Assembly: GCA_963717085.1 (NCBI GenBank)
Contig: CAVQVM010000015.1
Coordinates: forward strand, 368,122-432,121
Direction of reading: 5' to 3'
DNA from: DASQUK01 sp963717085
GTDB lineage: Bacteria; Actinomycetota; Acidimicrobiia; Acidimicrobiales; VFJN01
DNA length: 64,000 nt
Part shown: positions 59,250 through 64,000 of the stretch, in pieces
How the letters are laid out: each line of letters opens with the position of its first letter
Position numbering within the stretch: position 1 is the first letter of the stretch
Notes under the pieces: model-generated
Database searches by the model: none
What the model was told of the DNA's origin: nothing
Seen by the model: the letters and a program-made list of their open reading frames with translations, nothing else
Made by a program: the position numbers and the translations under genes

Positions 59250-60144
59250 CCGCCGAGCCGCGCAAGCGGTGCGCGCGGGCCGCGAGGGCTGCGGCCGCCG
59301 CTTCGGGGAAGTCCATGGGTCGGTGGTGGACGAGCTCCTCGATGCGGTGGTCGTGCACGATGACCTCGTTGGTCATCGAGTCGACCAATGCGGCCGCCGT
59401 GGTCAGGTCGACGTCGGTGACCAGCCGGAGCCACTGGGACGAGAGCCGGGGCGTCAGCACCGGCACCGGCAGGATGACCCGTCGGCGGCCGGTCATCTGG
59501 GCAACCGTAATCAGCATGTCCTGGTAGCTGAGCGCATGGGGGCCACCGATCTCGTAGGTCTCGCCGATCGCCGCGTCGAGGCCGGCAACACCCACGAGAA
59601 ATCGCACGGCGTCGGCGAGGGCGATCGGCTGGGTATGGGTCTGCACCCACCGCGGCGTGACCATGGCGGGGAGCCGTTCGACGAGCTGGCGGAGTATCTC
59701 CCAGCTGATGCTGCCGTCGCCGATGACGATGCCGGCCCGTAGCACCGTCGTCGGCACGGTGTCCGACAGGATCCGCTCCACCTCTCGCCGACTGCGCAAA
59801 TGAGGCGAGAGGGCGTCGTCGTCCTCGCCCAAGCCGCCCAGGTACACGATCTGCGAGACGCCGGCAGCGGCCGCAGCATCTCCGAAGGCGCGGGCGCCGG
59901 CCCGGTCGCGCTCGGCGAAGTCGGTGTGGGCCAGGGAGTGCACCAGGTAGAAGGCGACGTCCTGGCCATCGAGCGCCGACGGGAGGCTCCCAACGTCGCC
60001 TATGTCACCCCCCACCGCAGCCCCCGTGCCGCGGTACTGCTCCGGACGGCGCGTCATGGCGGTGACGTCGTGGCCTGCCGCATCGAGCGCGGCCGTGACA
60101 TGTCGGCCGACAAACCCGGTGGCGCCGGTCACAAGTGTCTTCAC
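59233..60144 (-). CDS. Atypical SDR / NAD(P)H-binding protein
   Basis: 303 residues. Rossmann motif TLVTGATGFVGRHV at the N-terminus; later IVYLGGLGEDD, LRAGIVIGDGSISWEILRQL and YEIGGPHALSYQDML are typical of the NDUFA9-like/NmrA-like atypical SDRs. The classical YxxxK is not evident. It may bind NADP for a quinone, lipid or regulatory role. It starts the two-gene operon with the CPBP gene. An unassigned stretch with a tRNA fragment lies upstream. Confidence 0.9.
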   Translation of the reverse strand: MKTLVTGATGFVGRHVTAALDAAGHDVTAMTRRPEQYRGTGAAVGGDIGDVGSLPSALDGQDVAFYLVHSLAHTDFAERDRAGARAFGDAAAAAGVSQIVYLGGLGEDDDALSPHLRSRREVERILSDTVPTTVLRAGIVIGDGSISWEILRQLVERLPAMVTPRWVQTHTQPIALADAVRFLVGVAGLDAAIGETYEIGGPHALSYQDMLITVAQMTGRRRVILPVPVLTPRLSSQWLRLVTDVDLTTAAALVDSMTNEVIVHDHRIEELVHHRPMDFPEAAAAALAARAHRLRGSADAGSS

Positions 60145-60342
60145 GAGTACTCCAAGCCGATCGGGTGGCCGTCCCTCACCGGCAGCAACTACCCGCCGCT
60201 GCCCGGTTGATACAGCCCGCAGCCGCCGAGCACGCGAGTGCCGCCCCGTCGTGGAGCGATCCGGGTGTCCCAGCCCGGTACACCTTCCGGTGCGCCACCC
60301 GCTGCACGTGGCGAGCGAGCGGCGACGAACGGCCTGGTCAGC

Positions 60343-60377
60343 GCGCCCCCGGCAGGGCTCGAACCTGCGGCCTACCG
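60343..60377 (-). other. tRNA 3'-end fragment (T-arm plus acceptor strand)
   Basis: Read on the minus strand, the segment has a perfect T-stem GCAGG-TTCGAGC-CCTGC followed by an acceptor strand CGGGGGCGC. The matching 5' acceptor strand GCGCCCC, the D-arm and a pairing anticodon stem are absent upstream, so it is not a functional tRNA. Such fragments mark integration or excision points of elements that target tRNA 3' ends. Confidence 0.65.
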
Positions 60378-60381
60378 CTGG

Positions 60382-60401
60382 GAGACCCTGACCGATCGTC
60401 C
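60382..60401. repeat. 20-bp direct repeat, right copy
   Basis: GAGACCCTGACCGATCGTCC, 19 of 20 identical to 58059-58078, and only 4 nt from the tRNA fragment. Confidence 0.6.
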
Positions 60402-60444
60402 GGTGCGTCGGCCTGGTGCGGACGGCAGGGCCGCCGCACGGTCC

Positions 60445-60708
60445 TCACCGGTGCGCGGGAAGTCGCCACGCCGGACTCGGTGGCCGCAACACGGGCGCGA
60501 CCAGCGCCATCACACCAGAGGAATCGATGAACGTCAGTCCGCGGGCCTCAACAGTGACGGCGACCGCGCGCGTCCCGAGCACTTCGCTGACAGCACCCCA
60601 GAACGGCTCGATGCCGGTCATGTCGAAGTCACCGACGAGGATGACGGCGGCTTCGGTGCCGTCGCACTTCGCCTCGACGTACAGGACGTCGCCTGGCAAG
60701 GGCTCCAC
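60445..60708 (-). pseudogene. Truncated STAS-domain (anti-sigma factor antagonist-like) protein
   Basis: 87 residues remain. VLYVEAKCDGTEAAVILVGD, an FDMTGIEPFWGAV helix and LTFIDSSGVMALV give the STAS fold up to the phosphorylatable Ser in DSSG. After that the usual last strand and helix are replaced by PVLRPPSPAWRLPAHR and a stop. The break lies near the tRNA fragment and 20-bp repeat, so it is probably a recombination endpoint. The GTG at 60708 is the apparent start. Confidence 0.65.
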
Positions 60709-61035
60709 TTCATCCGGCTCGGCGACCCGCCCGGGCTGTCGCCGATCACGACGTGGGTCGGTTCGTGACTGTCGAGGAGGCGTTGGTGGCGGCCGACGAG
60801 GTGTGGGCGTCTAGGTGACCTGGGACGACACTGGCATGTGGCACATGGTCTATGGCCGGTCCAGCCTGTCCCCGCGCACGAACAACCCAGCTTCCACCAA
60901 ACAAGGCAGAAGGAGCACACCGCTCGTGGGGAACCAACGACCCAGCTCGGCGCCAGAAATCGGAGCCGCAGCCGGCGAGGGCACTGGGCAGCCAATGGCT
61001 GGTGTGGGCGTGGGAGCGGCGGGTAGCGCAGCGCC
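60709..61035. other. 327-bp stretch without recognisable gene
   Basis: Moderate GC, no convincing frame on either strand, no repeat found. TAGCGC lies 6 nt before the BrkB ATG and is one base off a leaderless -10. Confidence 0.4.
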
Positions 61036-62085
61036 ATGGCGGGTACCACGTCGGAGTTTCGGGACGAGGGGTTGGAGCGAGGCCGTAGCGCGGAGCGCCC
61101 GACCGAGATCGGTATCCGCGGCTACCAGGACGTCTTCGCCCGCGTGAAACGCAACATCAAACGGGACGACGTCTCGCTCCTCGCCGCCGGCGTCGCCTTC
61201 TACGCCTTGCTCGCGCTAGTCCCCGCACTCGTGGCGCTTGTATCGGTCTACGGCCTCGTCGCCGACCCCAATGACATCCGACGCAACGTCGACGACGTGC
61301 TCGCCGCCGCCCCAACCGAGGTCCAAGACCTCGTCCGCAGCCAGCTCTCCGACGTCGTCGAGAGCTCTCCCTCCGGGCTGCGCCTCGGCGCCCTCGTTGG
61401 TATCGCCCTCGCTCTGTGGTCGGCGTCCAGCGGCGTCAAGAACCTGATGACCGCCATCAACCGGGCATACCACGAGGACGAAACCCGTGGCTTCATCAAG
61501 CTGCGCGGCACCGCGCTACTGCTGACGATCGCGCTGCTGTTCCTCGGCCTCGCCGCACTGGTTGCGCTGGTCATCTGGCCCCAGACCCTGAGCTCGTCCG
61601 GGGGCGAGGGCATGCTGCGGGCGGTGGTGATGGTCGTCCGCTGGCTGCTGGCCGCGGGGGTGGTGATCACCGGGCTGGCCGTCCTGTACCGCTTCGCTGC
61701 TGACCGTGACTTGCCCCGCTGGAACTGGGCGTCTCCCGGGGCGATCGTCGCCACCATCATCTGGTTGGCGGCCTCCATCGGCTTCGCCATCTACACCGCC
61801 AACTTCGGCAAGTACAACGAGACCTACGGCGCCCTGGGAGCCATCGTCGTCGTGATGCTCTGGCTGTACATCGGCGCGTACGCGGTCATCGCCGGCGCGG
61901 AGCTGAACGGCGAGCTCGAGCATCAGACCGCCCACGACACCACCCGGGGCCGACCCGAGCCCATGGGGACCCGCGATGCCTACGTGGCCGACACCATCGG
62001 CGAGACCGCCCCGGAGGTCAAGGCATCGCGACCCAAACGGCGCGGCCTCCTCGCCCGACTACGGAACCGCACCCGCCGGGCCTGA
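61036..62085 (+). CDS. YihY/BrkB-family membrane protein
   Basis: 349 residues. A cytosolic N-terminus leads to DDVSLLAAGVAFYALLALVP, the family opening. About six hydrophobic helices follow, including LWSASSGVKNLMTAINRAYH, WNWASPGAIVATIIWLAASI and FGKYNETYGALGAIVVVMLW, then AGAELNGELEH and a basic tail. The family (once called RNase BN) is an inner-membrane protein of uncertain function. ATG 61036 fits. The codons have less extreme third-position GC than in the first 48 kb. Confidence 0.92.
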   Translation: MAGTTSEFRDEGLERGRSAERPTEIGIRGYQDVFARVKRNIKRDDVSLLAAGVAFYALLALVPALVALVSVYGLVADPNDIRRNVDDVLAAAPTEVQDLVRSQLSDVVESSPSGLRLGALVGIALALWSASSGVKNLMTAINRAYHEDETRGFIKLRGTALLLTIALLFLGLAALVALVIWPQTLSSSGGEGMLRAVVMVVRWLLAAGVVITGLAVLYRFAADRDLPRWNWASPGAIVATIIWLAASIGFAIYTANFGKYNETYGALGAIVVVMLWLYIGAYAVIAGAELNGELEHQTAHDTTRGRPEPMGTRDAYVADTIGETAPEVKASRPKRRGLLARLRNRTRRA

Positions 62086-62550
62086 CGCGACCCTCTGGAT
62101 GCCCACGCTCCTAATCCGTGTCGTCGAGCGGGCACAGGTAGTTGACGGCCCGGTCTACGACCGGTCATCGGAGGACTCGGGACGCCATGAGTCGCCCGCA
62201 AGCGATCGCGGACACCGGGCTCGTTGCGCATGTCGGTTCGAGCGGGTTCATTGCCGCATTGCGGGTGGCCCGGGTAGCACTCACGCACGCTGTGTCCACC
62301 GAAGCGCCCGTCCGCTCGCCCGCGGCTGAGAGAATCCCGGTTCAGGTTAGGAACCTGCCGTGCCTCCGATCTCGATGGCGAAGCCTTGGCGTCCGACGGC
62401 CCTCCGTGGGTAACCAGCGCTGGCCATGTCACAGACGGCATTGCGCCAAGACGATGCCCATCTGGTCACACCATGACCATGTCTCGGATGGCTTCCCGAC
62501 AGATGGGGTACTCCGCCGCTGGCAACGTCAGCCGATGACCGGAGCTCATG
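62086..62550. other. 465-bp stretch without recognisable gene
   Basis: Open frames here (for example 62142-62759 plus) lack a ribosome site and run out of frame into the hemerythrin gene. GC is lower than average. Nothing recognisable; possibly decayed sequence. Confidence 0.4.
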
Positions 62551-63114
62551 ATGGATCCCACCAAGTTGCTGGAGGCCGACCACCGCCAGGTCGAAGAACT
62601 CTTCGACCGGATCCAGAAGGCGGACGGGTCCGGAAGGTCGCCCTTGATCGGGGAGTTGCGGATGGCGCTCGACGCGCACATGCAGCTCGAGGAGGAGGTC
62701 GTTTATCCGGCGATGAAGCCGGTGACTGGCCAGGAGCAGGTCGAAGAGGCCCGGACTGAGCATGAGTTGGCGCGTAGTGCGCTGGCCGAGATGTTGAACC
62801 TCGCGCCTGACGAGCCGGGTTTCGGAGCCGCCCTCGAGACGACCAAGGCCGCCATCGAGCACCACGTCCAGGACGAGGAAGGCGAGGTGTTCCCCACGCT
62901 GCGCCGGGACGGTGAGGGCGTCCTCGCCGACATGGCGACGCCGTTCATGCGGCGCCGCTTGGAGCTCGGGCTGCCCGTGCGACCGGATGCCCTGGCGGCC
63001 GCCTCGAACAAGGACGAGCTCCTCGAGGAGGCCAGGCTGGCGGGAGTCGAGGGCGCGGCGTCGATGACCAAGGACGAACTCGCCAAGGCGCTCTCCGCCC
63101 GTATGACGTCTTGA
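62551..63114 (+). CDS. Hemerythrin HHE domain protein with Rho-N-like tail
   Basis: 187 residues. HHE ligands: MDPTKLLEADHRQVEELFDR, LDAHMQLEEEVVYPAM, EARTEHELARSAL and IEHHVQDEEGEVFPTL. The last 40 residues (NKDELLEEARLAGVEGAASM then TKDELAKAL) resemble a Rho-N/SAP-like helical module that often binds nucleic acid. ATG 62551 has GGAG 6 nt upstream; ATG 62548 would be too close. It is the second hemerythrin of this accessory region, again with a possible nucleic-acid-binding tail. Confidence 0.88.
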   Translation: MDPTKLLEADHRQVEELFDRIQKADGSGRSPLIGELRMALDAHMQLEEEVVYPAMKPVTGQEQVEEARTEHELARSALAEMLNLAPDEPGFGAALETTKAAIEHHVQDEEGEVFPTLRRDGEGVLADMATPFMRRRLELGLPVRPDALAAASNKDELLEEARLAGVEGAASMTKDELAKALSARMTS

Positions 63115-63181
63115 TCACGCCGGTTCCAAGCCGCGGCCACCGAGAACTCAACCCGCACCATGGGTCCCTGATTCGCAGGGC

Positions 63182-63372
63182 TCAGCGCAGAGCCGGATCG
63201 ACGATCGCCTCGCTGAGGTCGTCGAGCGACTCGATCACGGCATCGGCTCGCTCCAGGTCGTCGGGATCCGACAGGTAGTCGCGATTCGGCATGGCGATGA
63301 CGCGCATCCCCGCGGCACGTGCCGCCCGCAGGCCGTTGGTGGAGCCCTCGACGGCCGCACACCCCGTCGGCG
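63182..63372 (-). pseudogene. C-terminal fragment of a HAD-type hydrolase
   Basis: The minus-strand frame ends with AVEGSTNGLRAARAAGMRVI, AMPNRDYLSDPDD, then ADAVIESLDDLSEAIV: the last third of a HAD-IA phosphatase (motif III/IV region). Upstream sequence in the same frame is unrelated Arg-rich shadow, and the N-terminal DxD nucleophile part is missing. Confidence 0.65.
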
Positions 63373-63491
63373 CTATACCGAGGCGGCGTCGGCGAGCCGC
63401 ACCCTTCCTCGAGCAAGCGCGGCGCTGGCGGCCAGCGCGAGGTGATGCGCTGTCCCTGCGCATTTGGAACCGGCCACGGAGCGATTCCCCC

Positions 63492-63497
63492 TAGCGT
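63492..63497 (+). promoter_or_regulatory. Leaderless -10 for the histidine phosphatase gene
   Basis: TAGCGT, GTTGGC (6 nt), GTG 63504. Confidence 0.5.
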
Positions 63498-63503
63498 GTT
63501 GGC

Positions 63504-64000
63504 GTGCGTCTGATCCTCGTTCGCCATGGTGACGCTCACGCCGGCTTCCGTGGGGTTGTCGGGGGGGAATGGGCTGCACCGGGCTGACGCCGCATGGCCG
63601 TGCACAGGCCGAAGCCCTGCGAGACCACCTCGCCGAATCCGGCCGGGTGCGGGCTGATGTGCTGCTGGCCAGCGTCTTGCCCCGCGCCATCGAGACGGCG
63701 TCGATCATCGCCCCCGGGCTCGGGCTCGAGATCTCCGGCCAGGAGTGCGATCTGTGCGAGCTCCACACCGGTGAGGCTGACGGCCTGACCTGGACCGAGT
63801 ACGCCGCCCGTTACGGGTCGTTCGACATGGAGGCCGAGCCCGATCGAGTGTTCGCGCCAGCCGGTGAGAGCTGGAACAGCTTCCACGAGCGGGTGCAGCG
63901 GACGCTCGAGCGGGTGGCACGCGACTACGCAGGCGAGACGGTGGTGGCCGTCTGCCACGCGGGGGTGATCATGGCGTCGATGCGGGTGCTCCTCGGCATC
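63504..64000 (+). pseudogene. Histidine phosphatase (phosphoglycerate mutase-like), frameshifted and cut by the window end
   Basis: From GTG 63504 the frame gives MRLILVRHGDAHAGFRGVVG, containing the catalytic RHG, then stops. In the next frame GCTGLTPHGRAQAEALRDHL, LLASVLPRAIETASIIA and TVVAVCHAGVIMASM continue the same fold to the last base of the window. The switch occurs at a run of seven G (63561-63567); an eighth G would restore one protein. A sequencing error is plausible, so the gene may be intact. Confidence 0.75.

Larger units (their letters stand above)
60145..60444. other. Intergenic region carrying a tRNA 3'-end fragment
   Basis: 300 bp with no gene. It contains the tRNA-like fragment (60343-60377) and the right copy of the 20-bp repeat (60382-60401). 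Open frames across it produce the RQGSNLRP-type peptide that is a known signature of translated tRNA ends. Confidence 0.6.

Noticed and set aside
60343..60377. Functional tRNA
   Set aside because: Only the T-arm and 3' acceptor strand are present; no D-arm, anticodon arm or 5' acceptor.
62142..62759. 205-codon frame before the second hemerythrin
   Set aside because: No ribosome site and it overlaps the hemerythrin gene in a different frame.

Overview
The window reads as chromosomal DNA of a high-GC actinobacterium (Actinomycetota). GC is roughly 70% and third codon positions are mostly G or C. Actinobacterial hallmarks are a SARP-type regulator, a WhiB remnant, PF07332/DUF3618-type membrane proteins, RNHCP and DUF7144 proteins, a homodimeric AceE, and many leaderless promoters of the TANNNT type 6-8 nt before a start codon. 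I cannot fix the class from sequence alone; an Acidimicrobiia-like lineage is a guess. There is no rRNA operon, intact tRNA, CRISPR array, or recognisable intact transposase or integrase.

Layout. 0-14 kb: end of an unknown gene; a SARP-AAA regulator; a GMC oxidoreductase fused to an alpha/beta hydrolase; a second giant AAA regulator; then a coupled 2-hydroxyacid dehydrogenase plus thiamine-diphosphate decarboxylase pair. 13.7-14.0 kb: two tandem copies of a 162-bp self-complementary element. 14-20 kb: pterin dehydratase, sufC-sufS-sufU (no sufBD), a glycogen-debranching-type enzyme and a TauE/SafE exporter. 20-25 kb: metallo-hydrolase plus a coupled small protein, a vapBC-type toxin-antitoxin pair, acyl-CoA dehydrogenase, and a frameshifted FAD oxidoreductase. 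25-33 kb: a LuxR-AAA regulator, a heterodimeric ABC exporter and small proteins. 33-42 kb: two MalT-like LuxR regulators interleaved with small stress-type proteins; three intergenic regions there carry the same operator-like dyad TCACCC-N5-GGGTGA. 41-49.8 kb: formylglycine-generating enzyme, RNHCP protein, AceE, RNase HI and hydantoinase/oxoprolinase subunits A and B.

From about 49.38 kb (inside hyuB) the character changes. GC and third-position GC fall, spacing loosens and decayed genes appear: pieces of a CPBP protease, a family 9 glycosyltransferase, a WhiB factor, a STAS protein and a HAD hydrolase, plus a tRNA 3'-end fragment. Intact genes here are mainly stress or envelope functions: a hemerythrin fused to a histone H1-like tail, a large catalase, a three-gene DUF3618/holin-like membrane cassette, a CPBP protease with an SDR protein, BrkB, and a second hemerythrin. 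I read this as an accessory, recombined region.

Four genes (glcD-like, FAD oxidoreductase, the bactofilin-like membrane protein, histidine phosphatase) look broken by a single base. That is either real decay or sequence error, and it should be kept in mind when using their coordinates. The most interesting items are the shared TCACCC dyad around the LuxR regulators, the hemerythrin-H1 fusion, the GMC-hydrolase fusion with a cysteine in the nucleophile position, the tandem palindromic element, and the split duplicate around the catalase gene.
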